Of a stretch of DNA of 64,000 bases, positions 46,134 through 59,776 are shown in pieces; position 1 is the stretch's first letter, and each line of letters starts with the position of its first letter. Below the pieces are notes generated by a model. That model was not told the DNA's origin and did not search any database. It worked only from the letters and a program-made list of their open reading frames with translations. The stretch lies in contig MU385776.1 in the NCBI GenBank assembly GCA_022497155.1, positions 174,833 to 238,832 of the forward strand, given 5' to 3'. Position numbers and translations under genes: made by a program. The DNA is from Whalleya microplaca (taxonomy: Eukaryota; Ascomycota; Sordariomycetes; Xylariales; Xylariaceae).

Positions 46134-49100
46134 TCAAGACCTAACCTAGTCAATGGCTAAGCATGGATCAGGCTGCACAGGTAGCCTTGTGGGATTGCGG
46201 TTGCCGCAGTGCCGCATGCTCCGGAAAGAAAATCTCGATGATGTAATTCAGCGGCATGGGTGTACCCCTGGGAGGCCGAAGCGGCCGAGCTATATTTTTT
46301 TGACCGCGGCGAACCGTCGGCATCCAGGACGTTCCGACGTTCCGGAACGGGTAATTGACGGTACATGCTCGGATACTTGGCGAGAATTCGCACTCGCGAA
46401 ACTCCTTAGGTTAGTTGCTAGATAAAATGTAGTTAGAATCCTGCTAGCTCGATGTTTGCATAACTTTTTGACCTAGCAGCCCTAGGACAGTTGTGAACTA
46501 GTTACTACATGTACCTCTGTAAGTTGGGTGCCTACGACGGATTTTCAATTTACGGATATAACAGGGTTACCAACACCAACAAGACCCAACGGTATGTACG
46601 GGATTCCTACGTGTATTGCTTCCTGCCAGCAAGTCCGATGAGTGTGGCCTTGAGAGATAATGTACCTTATAGGTTAGGCCGTCGGTTAAACAGAACGACG
46701 ACGCGTTGGTGACGTTGACCCTCCCTGGCGGCCTGGTTAGATGCAAGAGGCCCAAGGTTGGTTTCGAGGTTGCCTAACACTCAAGACACCAACATTGTTT
46801 CGTGTGGCTTCATCGTCGATAGATTGTCCTGTATGGAGCAAGTCTTAACTCCAGTCTTTCGTCCGCCTGTAGCCGCTTGGCTGCGTCCCAACAACATAGC
46901 GCCTAGCACCTACATAACGGAGTAACAGGTTATCGATAGGTGATATCGCCGACTTTACTTCATACGACCTAGGCATTTGAACTGCAGGATGTGCATCATT
47001 CATTTCATCATCTTGTACTCGCTTGTGGAAAGCAATCGCCGACCGAGGTAGCTGTCTGCGAGCCGTAAGTAGTACTTACACACTCGTTCTGAGTATACCA
47101 GTTTCACAAGTGTGATCACCGTCTGTCAGTCCAATTTACCAAGATGTCTTCACATGCATCAAATGTCAAATGTTGAATTGTTAAATGCCAGTATCGTGAC
47201 CGCTACCTAACCCTAACCATGCAGGATTTCTTGCTTATTGGTCTAGATCGGCACGTAGCAGTAGGAGCAATTGAAGTCTCTACTACTCGCTCATCAATCA
47301 GTCAGTCATACTAGCCGGCCCACCAGTCAAATCTCACGTACTACTGCGCACAAGTTGCCTTATTGAACAGTCTAGCCAATAGGTATGCTGCCCGTAAGGT
47401 ATGATTCACACACTGGAGATGAATCAGCCCCCATCCCGCCAATTTGCGACAGCTCACCGCAAGTCTCCCTAGCAGCTTTGCTTAGCTTTGCTGGCGCACC
47501 GATGGCACGTAGCAGCCTTCTGGCGGTCGGTGGTCTCTGCCTGATAAGAACTAGGTATTGATGACTGGTCGGGGAACTATCTCCCCATACATTGATTGAT
47601 ATTTGCCATCCCGAGATCGTGTATGCAACTCGCTTGTGAATCTCTCGATTTGCCAATGCTAGTTAGGTAGGTTGCTAGGGAGTAAGTATGATCGATGACT
47701 GGCGTTAGTACTTGTCGGATACTATTCCGTACAGGTTTCACCGTTTCAAGAAACACAGGACTGGCTCATTCATCAGGCTCGCTGTTTCAGGACAGCGCAC
47801 TTTGCCGTGTTGACGCATAGCCGTACGTATTCACCTTTGTAGATAGCGTATATTCCGTAGGGCTCTTCCCCATAGATAGGGCGCATGCTGCGGAGCAGCG
47901 CGATTCGCGGCAGTCGCAATTTGAAACAAGGCAGCAACAAACGACGGTTTGCGATGAGACTCGAGCGTGTACTGTAGGCATGTTACCACATTTGATGGTT
48001 GGCGGTCATCGTCCTGTTTGTCTTGCTTGTTTTGGTGCTTGTTGGACATGACGAATCACCTGCGTAAACCAACTGAGTTGCCTACCTGCCTACTTCTCAA
48101 TATCAACTTGGTGCGACGCGACAAATGATAACATCACATGTTCCCTTCATCTCGTTGCGAACACCAGAGACATCGTTGTTTGAGAGAGAGCGGCCCCCAA
48201 TTCTCGGGGTTTGAAGGCAACACACCCCTCCGCACACGATAGTGTAAGGTTATTAGTCTAGTTGGAGTTGTGGGTGTGGACGGAGGCCATTCAGGGGTGG
48301 GGGGAGGCGTCTTCGCCGCACTCCGTAGAGCACAAATCGACAGTCGGACCAGTAGGAAAAGCAGCCCAACTGCTAACCACGATCCCAATGGTGCTCTCCA
48401 GGGACCGGCGACCCATCAGCGGCGGTGACAAGCTGACCGCAGTGCGGGCTACCATGCGGGAGACAGGGATAAAAAGGCATGGGCGTGTGGTGACACGACA
48501 GCTGGATTATCTCAGCGGGCAAGTCGACAAGTTGAGCTGCTCCGCTGGGCTTTGCCTATTCAATTCTTCGATGCAAAAGGAAGGCATTGGCGACGTTGAG
48601 AGATTAGATGCTCTCCTTGCTACACAAAGCCGTTCCAAGAGGTATTGGCGGCGCTGACGGCATCGGTAGCTAGGTAGAGAGTAGTAGGCTTGGCCGGACC
48701 TGTCCGCTACTAATCGTCTATTGCCGACTGAGAATGCATCGGACGAGTCTCATTTTCAGACAATAATTTTGAATTGATCTTGATAAGGCCCCATAGTATT
48801 GCCTACCTGCCTAGCCTATTGCTTATGTATTATTACCCGCGAAGTCCAGACTCCAAAGCACAAAGCTATCGAATGATTCGACGACCCCTTGATATGAAGC
48901 CCTGGGGCAGACAACACCTGGCTTTCAGTCAGCCGGCCAGCCCAGGACCGCTGACCAGGGGACAGACAGATTGTGGGGGTATCACAGGGCCCCAGAAGAT
49001 CGCGGCAGGTGATGATTGGGTAGTGAACGGAGTGGCCCTCGGGAAACCCAGAGAATTGGGATTTGGGAATCTCAGATAATCAGCCGACTAGCCGCCAAGG

Positions 49101-50234
49101 TCGAACCAGTGCCTTGTGCACGGCCCCATGAGACAAAAAGTCAAGACGGACCAAGACCCTTTATTAACTACATGCGTACTTTTTTGCCGAAGGGGGAAGT
49201 GTCATTGTAAAAATTTGTGCAAAATTTGAGAGAGATTCCCACTCCGGTGCCGGGCGGAATTAGGGGATTTTGAAAGGGGATTTTGAATTTGGCCGTATTT
49301 CACAAGACAGCAAGAGAACCTAGGGTTTTTCTAGTAAGTCGGGTTTCGGCACCAAGCGGGATATTGGACATTTGTCCGTGTGTCCGTCCGAGTTATACAA
49401 AGTAGCAGGTTATCAGATTGAGTGGAAGCGTTTGGCCGTTTCTGTAAAGTTCGATTGCCTAAAAATCCTGATTTTTAAGATATGCCTCGGCATCGAGATG
49501 ATTGATGATGAATCACAGTTTTCCTTCTTCTTTATTTCTCCCGATGTCGCTAGCGCTTTGTACATGTATCAGCTACAGGACTCAAACCAGACTGCCAGAT
49601 TGGCTTATGAATCAAATCGATCAAATATTGATATAGTAATCATTGCAAGATTATGTAACCCGTCACAAGCAAAAGCACTATACGTTGCATAAGTCCATGA
49701 TGTGTTTGTTATGAGATTATTGTCTTTTTCATTGATGATTGGGCTTCACAACTGTTTTTGCAGTACAGTTCCACCTTCGCTATGTAGATTGATACTTGTT
49801 GAGCGAGATTATGAGCCAAGCTTCCAAATGACCACTCGACCTTTGCGTTTTCAACCCAGCCAGTAGTTGTGCTCAGACAGGCTGGGAAACCAGGGAGCGG
49901 CCCCACCATTGCCCTGAATGATTGCCCCATTCAGTAATTCTTCAACAGTCCTCCAATGAAAAAAAAGGAAATTCCTCTGAGCGGTGACGTCTCTCTCGCA
50001 TAGTAAATTCCAGTTCAGCCTGCTTTTCAGGCCTAGGACTACCCCAATGGTATCCTTCGTAATGAAACACAAGAAATGCCAAATAAATTCGCTCGCGCTC
50101 CGAAAATGCCGTTCCGCTAGTGGTATTTTGATAACGCCGCCCAGATGCAGTGAAAGCACACTTTGGTGAACCAGACCAAGGCTAATGATTCTAGGTCATT
50201 AGAAGTAGTATTAGAAGAAAGAAGTATAACATCG
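46134..50234. other. Gene-poor intergenic DNA, 4.1 kb
   Basis: I find no recognisable protein gene. Open frames at 48262-48657 and 48774-49079 (+) and 49851-50159 (-) are short and lack family features. Isolated words such as CACTCCGTA (48314) and AACGGAGTA (46917) are near-copies of the 9-mer listed in the findings. A CCCTAACC word at 47212 is telomere-like but is not a repeat array. Confidence 0.45.
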
Positions 50235-51029
50235 TTAATAGACCGATATTGCGGATACTAACCGCGCTGGATTTCGCGGCGGTAAGTAGTACCCTTCGTT
50301 GTAGAAGTCGGCCTTGTTATCTTCTTCTTCTTGCCTTGAGTCGAAGTACTGTTGTGTTGTTGTGCTTGCTGCCTGCTTTTCTGAGAAGGTAGGTATTGAT
50401 GCGAATGGTGGTGAGGGTGGCATTGATTCGTCTTCGGACGAGTCCGAGTCGTGCTCGAGCTCTGGTGGTGACTCTGATGTAGGGTGGGATGGTGATCGTG
50501 TTAAAGATAGGGCGGCGTAGTCCTCTTCGTCCTCGTCGTCATCCTCGAAGTCGTCTTCGTCCTCGTCCATTGGTTGTAATTGAGGAGATGGGGGCACAGC
50601 AGCGTGGGAATGTATCCGTCTGAGTGGTAGAGCATCGGCCATCTCGACGTCCTCGTCGTCATCCATATCGCTGTCCGAGTCCGAGGAGTCGGCATCCCAG
50701 TCGTCTTCTTCGGCAATAGAATCGGCCCATTGCACACGTCTGTCTTCCGTCTTGGGTGTAGCTCCCCGGACGGATTGATTGAACCAGCTCTCCTGTTCCC
50801 GCTCGGCGTCGGCAAGGTCGAGCATCAGGGAGTCCAGGAGGTTGGCGTGGCCGACGAGGAGACGAAGGTTGTGGTCAGGGCGAGCAGCCTCGTTAGAGAG
50901 CTTAGCCCGAGCCCTGTGGGCGAGGAAGTAGGTCTGAGTAATAGACATTGCCTTCCTCCTTGGAGCCGGTGAGGGTGATGATTGTGGATGTGAAGGGTTG
51001 TGGAAAGGGGAAAAAGCTGTTGAAACCAT
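50235..51029 (-). CDS. Acidic conserved-looking hypothetical protein
   Basis: A single open frame of 264 residues from ATG 51029. The N-terminal third is basic and helical, with a conserved-looking block TYFLAHRARAKLSNEAARPD and LRLLVGHANLLDSLMLDLAD followed by EQESWFNQS. I have the impression of seeing related blocks in other Pezizomycotina proteins, but I cannot name the family. The rest is strongly acidic (ADSSDSDSDMDDDEDVEMAD; EDDFEDDDEDEEDYA), which resembles acidic histone- or nucleolar-binding tails. No signal or membrane segment. The end (NPARLVSAISVY) might instead continue through an intron, since GTTAGTATCC occurs near the stop, so the C-terminus is uncertain. Confidence 0.7.
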   Translation of the reverse strand: MVSTAFSPFHNPSHPQSSPSPAPRRKAMSITQTYFLAHRARAKLSNEAARPDHNLRLLVGHANLLDSLMLDLADAEREQESWFNQSVRGATPKTEDRRVQWADSIAEEDDWDADSSDSDSDMDDDEDVEMADALPLRRIHSHAAVPPSPQLQPMDEDEDDFEDDDEDEEDYAALSLTRSPSHPTSESPPELEHDSDSSEDESMPPSPPFASIPTFSEKQAASTTTQQYFDSRQEEEDNKADFYNEGYYLPPRNPARLVSAISVY

Positions 51030-54000
51030 TTTGTATGTATTATTGTTTGTTATGGTGCAATATGTAGCAATAATTTTTCGTTTGTGTGAGTCAGGCACCG
51101 ATCTCCGGCCAAGGCAAGGCAATACTGAACAGCGAGTCCTTGTCTTTTATGTTCGATTACGATAATTGACCAGAGCAGGGATGCGGAATGTAATGGACTA
51201 TGAGTTGGCGGGGGGGGGCTCTTCCAGGTACGCGCTACAAGTAAAAACGGTTGAGGCTGCGTTGTGGAGTCCGAGTTATGTACGTGTGCCGTGTCTGTGG
51301 TAAACTCTGCGTGATAGACAAGCAAGTATGGGTATGTATGGGTAAGTATGGGTTATTGAATCTGGATTGTGCCACGATCTCGAGCTATTGGAAATGAGGC
51401 TCTGGACAGATTGCTTGGTCTTTGCTTCTGGGGAAGGCTTGGTTGAATAATAAAGTAAGGAATCGAGAAGAGATGGGAAAGAGGCTGCCTTTGTATATGT
51501 AATGCATCCGCTGACTAGATCGTCTGGGTTATGTTGTTGTTTGTGTAATCTGCTAGTACTTGGGAATTGTGAATGTGATGGGGTTACGGGACTTTTGCTC
51601 GGCCTTAAACGGATGGACGGGGGTCGGATTTCATTCGTAATGGGCCCGCGTGGCAGTACAAGTGACAGCTTTACAAATGTTCATCAATGTTGCCGACAAG
51701 GCGGGTAGACTTTGTAGACTTTGTATACTACTCGCAGTAGCGTGTATGTACACATGTACAAGCGCAGGGCTGTTTGGGGCATGGGCAATTTGGCAGAGGG
51801 ACGTATGCACCGTAAAATGCGAATGCACGTCGCACCCCTCCTCACCGCCTGCCATGTACCTACTCTAGTACAGGTTGCATGTACCGTCCTGCATATTAGT
51901 CCGCGGACACATGCTTGCATAAAATGTACCTAGTCATGCCTAGTCATAATGAAAAACCACTTTAAAAACTCACCGACTGCCGCAGCCGACCGCTTCTAGC
52001 AGGCTTAAATCATAAACCCGCCCGTAGATACACTTGCTACCTCCGACTGCTGCGCTCGCCCTCCCCACCATGACTCTACTATGTATGTACTTTGGTAGCA
52101 TCTGGGCGTCTGGGTCATCGGGGCCAAGCATAAATCCAAAGTGCGGTACCCTGGGTGCAGGGATGGTCGCTACCTATTGCGAAAGGAGTTTCAAATTTTG
52201 CCCACACTGGAATGTCGGGGTTGACTGCTGACCGCAAGCGTGGCTTTGTCATGACCACTGCACGTACTCCGTACGCAGTAGAGAAATACGCATCCGGCAA
52301 CGAGACCCTGTCGCCGTCCAATAGTTCATCCTATTGCTGGTATTATGTAACCAACCCTCGCAATCTTTACTCGTTTTCCGCAACGATAATCTCCTTCCAC
52401 CAGGGTGATCGTGGCTCCAATACTGGCAATACTGGCAATATGTACCGAGGGTGCCTTTGCCGTTTTGCCCGTTTTGCCCGTTTTCCGCGCTTGCTTTGTT
52501 GTCGTAGCTTGAAAAGTCTCGGTCGAGTTCGGTTGCTGATGAATCGGACACAAGGGTTTCGGGATTCATTACTAGTGTCGTCTTCATTGGCCTTATGTCG
52601 GGATTGCTCAGCACACATACCGTAACCGTACAATACGCAGTACTACGTATTAGTGTATAAGACTAGCATAAGACTAACCCAACTAACCTAGTACGTGGGG
52701 AAAATTATCCAGCTTAATAATTATGCCGCTCGCAACGACTCACCATATCGCCGACTCTAATCATCGATTTCCTAAATCCGTACATGGGAGTTAATTAATC
52801 TGAGAGAAGAATGCCATCGAAATCCGACGACAATGACACATTGTGACAGTCAGCAATTTCAGTCCGACTTTTACAATCCGCTTCCTTTGTTAGTGATCTG
52901 CCTTGGCAAACAAGCCATTGATTCATGATGAGACGACATGACAATCCACACCACGCAGGCTCTTCCCCAGCTATCATCATACAGTTGTACATCTGTAATT
53001 TCACAATATTGGAAGTCGCTTTTTTGTTGTCATGACAATTCTACACACGTGTGTACGCTGTATGCACAAAATGAAACCCTACGCTAGGCATTTACATCCA
53101 GTGACAGCCTAGCATAAAAAGGCAACAAATCTGGCAGGGATATCCGTTCTGCAGTTACAGTCACGAGGGTGGTGTGAAGCCGCGAGGCCGGACTCGTTCT
53201 CGGTAGGCTCGGGGCCGTCACAAGGCCGTTCTGATATCCCGCGTATTCCTCGTCAGCGGGATTTTATCTTTTGAGCAGCCATTCCGCGACCGAGCCAGAC
53301 TTATGCCAAGAAGGCCGTTTTTACTAGCTAGAGCAGCGCCAGTCTATAGTATGTACAACCGAAACCGAGGATATTCTGCCTCTGCAGTTGCTGGTGAAAT
53401 GTAACAAACCAATGACGCATCCCTAGAGGCTGGGTAGCTGTGTCACGAGTCGAATCAGATGGCCTCCTTTATGTTGTAGCCTTGAACCAACGATACGAGT
53501 CTATCAAGCGACAACATACATGCACAGCAAATTGTAACTAATTTCCGTTTTCCATCGGAATAAGCATGATCCTAGATTTTGGTTCAATTTTTGTAGCTTT
53601 CACTTTCACCCCCCGCGACCCGCGCAACCCGCGTATAATACTCAATACACGTGTAATATCCGTAGAGCATTCCTAATGCTGGTATCGTTTGTCCTAGGTA
53701 TGTTTCCGTGTATACCATGATATCGGCTGAGGTACCATAGCTTGTAATTATCAACTCGAAGCGAGAATGTGGAGAGTGGGATAAAAACAGCACACCTTTT
53801 CAACTTTTACGTGTTTTTCCATGGGTCGGCCACCGTTTTGGCTAGGCGGCTACTCCACATCCATAGTCCCATACGCTCAGACATCAACTTTTGACCGCCT
53901 TCCGAAAGAAATTGAACAGTCTTACCGCCTACCTATCTCGCTATCTGTAGCACAAAACGTAACCTACTACCGTCATAACCGCTCCGTTTATAATCGGTAA

Positions 54001-57000
54001 GCGACTGCTATCATCCATCTTTGTTACCTCACAACCAAAAGGTATATAGATGCTCATATTAAACACCAAGGTAAAGACTGTTTATGTAAGAAATATATAT
54101 TCTTATAAATATTTATTCCTTCACTGTTCCAGAGAACCTTTTGCTTATTTACCCTATATGATTGTGACCACATAACTTCAGTCGCAGTGTAGTTTTCCCT
54201 TTCCGTCTCGATTTTTGCGGGGCTTCCTGGCATGTTAGTTCATACCTAGGTAGCATTTGTGTCCAACGTCTATTTTTTGCTTCACAGCTAGGAAAGCTGG
54301 AGGGGCGCTGTTTGCTAGGTCTAAAGGCAAAGAAAGAAAAAGAAAGAAACTCATCAAGCCTACAATGACATCAGCAAAATCAAGAAGCTCAGTCCTGGCC
54401 GTGATTTACAACAAGGCTGAGAAGGCAACAACCACTGCCCCTCTACAAAGAATGATCCTACCACTAAGGCCACTGAACCACTCCCAATTCTATATAGGAC
54501 CTGGTACCCAATCCATTCTGAGGGCGATATCGTGAGCGTGAGCAGTGACATGAGCCCATAGCCTACTGCAGAGAGGACACTCCCTCCAAGATTCCAGGGG
54601 AGATAGTAGCCGAGGATATCAGCTGTGCAAGTATAGTTATCAAATGGATTGTCCCGCAAATCCAAGCTGGTAAGAGGGAACGTCTTATTTGGCGCGAAGT
54701 CGTTGGAGTTATAATATATAATGATACACTTGCACCTTTACATGGAATTAGTAAGAGACAGGGACTCAGGAATCGAGTCGGAGCCGTGTGTATAGTAAGT
54801 AAGTTTAGTCCAGTGTAAGCCGCCGTGTTAGTTGGAAACTGGATTCTGAAATCCGGTTCATGGGTCCCCGCAAAAGCCGGTTCCAGTCCGGAGGGTACAA
54901 ATTATTGCCAAGGGGGTTCAGCCGCACAATCCGGTCACCAGACAAATAACCTAAACCTCAACCTAGATAGGTCTTACCTACTAAAATGATGCTGGAATGC
55001 AGGAGAGATAGACACGCGGAGATCTTATAGTTGTCCTATCAACATGTCCATATACAAGAGGGCTAGCCCTGGAAGAGTCGCCACCGGAGGTTAGTCCGAG
55101 AGCCAACATCGCTCCCGGGCCAGAGCGGCCCTCATGGCACGGAATAAGCAGGCCAAACACGCTTGGCCATACGAAGCCGAGCAGCCCGCCGTTCTTACTC
55201 TGATTAGGTCGGGGTTAGTTGAGGATATAACCATGTCCGCTCTGTACTTGAATATGGATTAGCTGGACTAAGGTAGGTAGGTAAGATACACTGAAAGATT
55301 CGAGCCAACCGAACTATGCTTACACTGACCGGCGGCCAAGTCTGAAACGGTAATAGTCAAAACGGAGTTAAAAGATAAAACAGTAGCGGGTAGACTTTAC
55401 GGAGTATGGCTGGCAGAAAAAGCTACGTACATACCCTGTGGGTTCCGCGGCAGAATTCAGACTTCCAAGGTTCTGTGTGGTGGTTTAAATATGGGGTTTA
55501 CGGAAAGAATTCGCGCTTATTTCCCGAGAAGGAAACTGCCCAATGCGGCAGTGGATGAAAATTACTGTGCAAATTACTACCCCCTGGACCTTAGCTTCAA
55601 GCCTAAAAACGTAGGGCTGATATGGTTGAAATGAGCGGGAGCTATGAACAAAAACGTGTCAGCGTCACAGCGTAATTCGGTACGCAGGTACAAGGTACTT
55701 CGCACTACTAGTAATAATATGCAGTAGACTATGTATAGTCGATCAACCTCAGCCACAATCTTATGCATTGATTTCCCCATATCTTAAGTCCATCAATCTA
55801 GGTGCCCCTAGCTAAGCCATTCTCAGATCTACATACTACATGGACCACCGCTTATCCAAGCTCTCCTCGGTCATCTCCTTGGGGCTACATTAAGCGATAG
55901 TCATTGGCTCGTAACCATTCCATTCTTATTACAATCGTGGCTTCGCATCTCGCCGAGCTTCATGGCTCGCAAACCCTCTATCTTCAGCCAATTGAACCAA
56001 GTCAAATGTGCGACAGCTGTTGCCCTTGGCAGGAAGATCTCATTTTCAGTCTTGGACACTCCTTACACTTGTATCGGATCTTGAGCCTCAGATTTGTTTT
56101 TTAGGTCGAGGCCGATCTCCAAGACATTGATCCAATCACTTACACCGAAGCCGTTTCGTACCTGACGAAATCATTCAGTACTCGAGAGATTTTATGCCTA
56201 ATTGTGAAATCAAAAGCATGGTTCCTGTTCCTGACGAGATGGTTGACTCACTACCGTGAGATCGATCCAGACTGCCAGATGGCTCCTACTATAATATTAT
56301 TAACATGCGCCGTAATACTACTTAGTTATACGCATAGTACGGTCCAGGAAGAAACGGGACTGGGCGGTAATTGCTCCACCTCCCCTGATCCTCCCGATAA
56401 CTTGAAAGTCCCGGAGACATCTTCACCTATCAGGTCCGTCAGGCACCCACGCAGCCACGGCTGCAGGGGTGTCTCGTGGACGACATCCTTCAGATGATAC
56501 TCTATCATCGGACTTGCATCGTTCAGATTACAGAAATCCCTCACAGACATGCACTTTGCTGCGAGTTTAAGGGCGGACACGAGGGGAGGGTTACAGAGAC
56601 AACCTCCATAGTGCAACCTTCGAGAAGTCTTCTATTGCCTTGCTTGCATACACGTGGTAGAACATGCAGGACCTGCTTACGTGCTGTGGCAGCTGGGTCG
56701 CAATCCATCCAGTCACGTTCCAAGATTCGCTTTTCCCTGTGTTGATCTGATACAGGTCCAGCAAAGCAATGGTACCCAAGCCTCCCACTTGGGGATGTGA
56801 TGGCACTATTTTTTACACGCCAACGAGGGAAGGCTGACATGACGTTTTTGCCCAGAACGGTCGAGCGATCCGCATCTCGCTCGAAGGATTCATTTACAAG
56901 ATTTGATTCATTGATTCCATCGCTTGCAGCGCAAAGCTGCGAGTACTGGCGCTTATATGCATTCCTACACTGCTACATTGGCAGTATACTATGTACGCAA

Positions 57001-59776
57001 TATGTAGTAGTTTGAATCCTTCAGCTGCCCCTGTGCCGCCTCCGTGTACGACGTAAAATGCATGGTTCGAAGGATCGGATTTTGTGCAACCTTCTCGATT
57101 GAAAAAAACGTGGCATCTGCATCCTGCATTACAACCCCATTGAAACATTTCGGCACTAATAATTTCTCCTCTGACATCAGCGAGATGCACACCCTCCACC
57201 AACATCGTGCTGTGCAGGTATATCCCACTGTGCTATCGGTTGCTGAAGCTGGCCAACTATGGAAATTAGATGGAGATTGGGAAGGTTTTCCCGCGCGATG
57301 AAGCAAGCGCTCGTCCACGTCTAATATCTTCGAAACTTTCATGGAGCCGGTCGGTACTCTTCATCCGATATTGTGTATCAGGTCGGCGAGGCTGTGATGC
57401 ATAGTAACTAGGGCGTTCGGGCTTTAACTAGAAATCCGTGTGTCTCCGAGAGCCTTGTACGATCGGCGTCATGCGTGATGGGATGTGTCGCGCACGTTCA
57501 TAACTCCCTACCAGGAGCACTATTCTGGACTAGACTCAGAAATAAAGTTTAGTATGGTCAATCTACGTGTGGCTTTCAGTTTTCCCGGATTTTAGCTCCG
57601 GCTATCGGACCTATTATACGCGTTCGTGTATCTTCGTAACTAAGGCAGAAAGAAGCCAGTAGGATGTCGGCATCGAAGCAGCCCGAACCGCACCGCGAAT
57701 CCTGTGATCACCTAGGCACATCCGTTCGTTCCCGGGTCTCCGGTATCTTCAGGATGGCCACGAGAACTTGCAGGGATACGGATGACAGCCCTCGTCGCTA
57801 CGCACGTGGCTCTGCAAGCGAGGCTGGTACACAATAGGCCAGTTCGTACACACCTCGCTAGACGAGTCTTCGTACAATTCCTTGGGAGACGAGTGACTGG
57901 CTACTACGTGCTTGGCTAGTGGTGCCTACTATGTACATAATTCATCACTAGGTAGTAGTCGGTTTAGCTCTCACCAGCGGAAATATTTGTCATCTGTGAG
58001 TCGCCCTTTCAACCTCCGCCCGTGTCGTTCCTGGATTTGTCATGGCCATTGTCCTCCAATAGTGGCAGAGCTACCCCGGAGAAACATTACCTACCGGGGG
58101 CACAGAACGACTGTGAGCCCGTGGCGTCAGATTAACCATTGCCCTGGGAACCTGTACGGAGTACATGCTAAGCCCTAGGGTCCTTGTCCACCCAAAGGGC
58201 GTGGGAACCAACGTCTGCTTATGTCAGAACGGCGGAGGAGTCAGGCCGGGGAAAACGATGAGCTATACCACTTGCGCAGTACACACATGATTCTCGGTCC
58301 AATTTGCCGAACCCAGCTACTTCGAGTAAGCAGTATTTACTCATCAAGGTCTCTGGCCAATGAGAAGATTGTGGTCGTCTAAATATCTATGACACCGAGA
58401 GAGCATGATGAGGTTCGTCGTACGCGAGCTTGGGCTTACAGTGAATTAAAAGGGATATTCACAACGCGTAGACCGATATCGGTTCACGAGCTGTCAGCCA
58501 CTGTGTCCCAAGTTGTGTACGTGCTCATTGCAAATCTCGGGCCTCGTCTGGCCTTTTTCGAGCACCCTTGGGTAACAGCCAAGTCCCTAAGCCTGCCGGC
58601 GAAGACCGCTCGCCGTTACCTTCCAGTTGTACACAACCAGGGGTTTGTTCACTTGACACCAGCAGGGACACAAGAACGTACAGTCTTTAGACGTGCAAGC
58701 CCATGCAGATTGCATGTCCCGCCGCATAATTGCCGCCATGTTCTATTGGCTACGGCTTCGAGAATTCAGGTACACGATAGGGCTGGTGGCAAACATGTAG
58801 GGGGCCCTGGGGCTTCACCCACATGGCATGGCAGACTAGTAGTCCCGAATCGTTGGGAGCCGTCAGCTGTCATGCTAAATTCGTGTAAGCTTGTGTGTAC
58901 TACGGTAGTGCACCCCTGAAACCGTGTAATTTTCTGGCTTATGATACCTCATACGCTAGTATTCTGTACCGGCGGAAGTTCGTCTGAATTAATTCTGGAG
59001 TGCAATCTCAACAGACAAATACATCCATATTACACATCGAAGTTGGTACATAAAATCGCTGCCTAGTCTTTATGCGTGTGTAAAACATGGCCCCCTGCAG
59101 CAACCATATTATTATGCAGGCAGTATACGTTTTGGGGTTGCAGAAGATAGAAAGGTTCGTAGCACACACCCCTATTCTATCAGACGAAGCTTACTAAGAG
59201 ACAAGACTACAGATACTACGTAGTAGACTAACTAATCCCATGACTCTCTCGTGACCAAATTCTAGATTCTGTTCAAGCCAAGAAAACTTCGCTATGTATG
59301 CCTTATTACCGAAGAACCTATGTAGTTTTGTACTTACCCTACCTAGGGCAATGAGACTATTACTGATATGAGTAATAGGGGTGTGTCGCTGAATGGGATC
59401 GTTCAGCTTTATTATACAGTCTTATACCCTTAAGGTGATATGGTTCTTTCTAAGTAGGCATCATATATCAAACATAAGATATACTTTTAGAACTTGAGTA
59501 GCACACACTATGGCCTCGATAAGCTCAATGTAGAAACAATGGCCATTTGAAGTATCAAAGTTCTCTAGAACTAAGTGCGAAACATATACAGCGGGTTCTA
59601 GGATAGGGGTGGCTTACTTTGATAATAGGGGTAGCTTTACAGTAGAACACACACTAACTCAATCTCAAAGCAGACTGTAATAGGAGTGTAGGCTCAAACA
59701 TAAAGATTTAGAGCAACTTATAAGGGTATATATCTATCTCTGTATGTTTGTAGATGAACCAACCACTGAGTGCTAC
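51030..59776. other. Gene-poor intergenic DNA, 8.7 kb
   Basis: The longest gene-poor stretch here. The only coding signal is a transporter relic at 54360-54665 (-). TACGGAGTA 9-mers lie at 52265, 55398 and 58155. Short tandem words occur at 52420-52490 (AATACTGGC x2, CGTTTTGCC x3). Open frames at 56204-56497, 57044-57301 and 58389-58919 (+) have no recognisable features and are not claimed as genes. Confidence 0.5.
54360..54665 (-). pseudogene. Relic of an MFS drug-transporter gene
   Basis: Only about 100 residues are left. They read, on the minus strand, LGYYLPWNLGGSVLSAVGYG, then LMSLLTLTISPSEWIGYQVL, followed by YRIGSGSVALVVGSFFVEGQ. This matches the middle of a DHA2-type multidrug MFS transporter, where members show 'GYYxPWY(L/I)xGG...GYQ(I/L)xxGxG'. 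The next block, LPSQPCCKSRPGLSFLILL, corresponds to the usual 'LPxxQxxxGMxLLxFxQ' in altered form. No start, no preceding TM helices and no coherent continuation are seen. It is therefore a dead fragment, perhaps left by a deletion or an old repeat-mutation event. How the fragment came here cannot be told. Confidence 0.6.

Noticed and set aside
45031..46137. 368-codon Arg/Pro-rich frame overlapping Iba57
   Set aside because: Same-strand shadow of the GC-rich Iba57 gene. Only the other frame shows KGCYVGQE and other family motifs.
48262..48657. 131-codon open frame, + strand
   Set aside because: No recognised motif and no supporting splice structure.
58389..58919. 176-codon open frame, + strand
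   Set aside because: No recognisable domain, no plausible intron partners and random composition. Not supported as a gene without transcript data.
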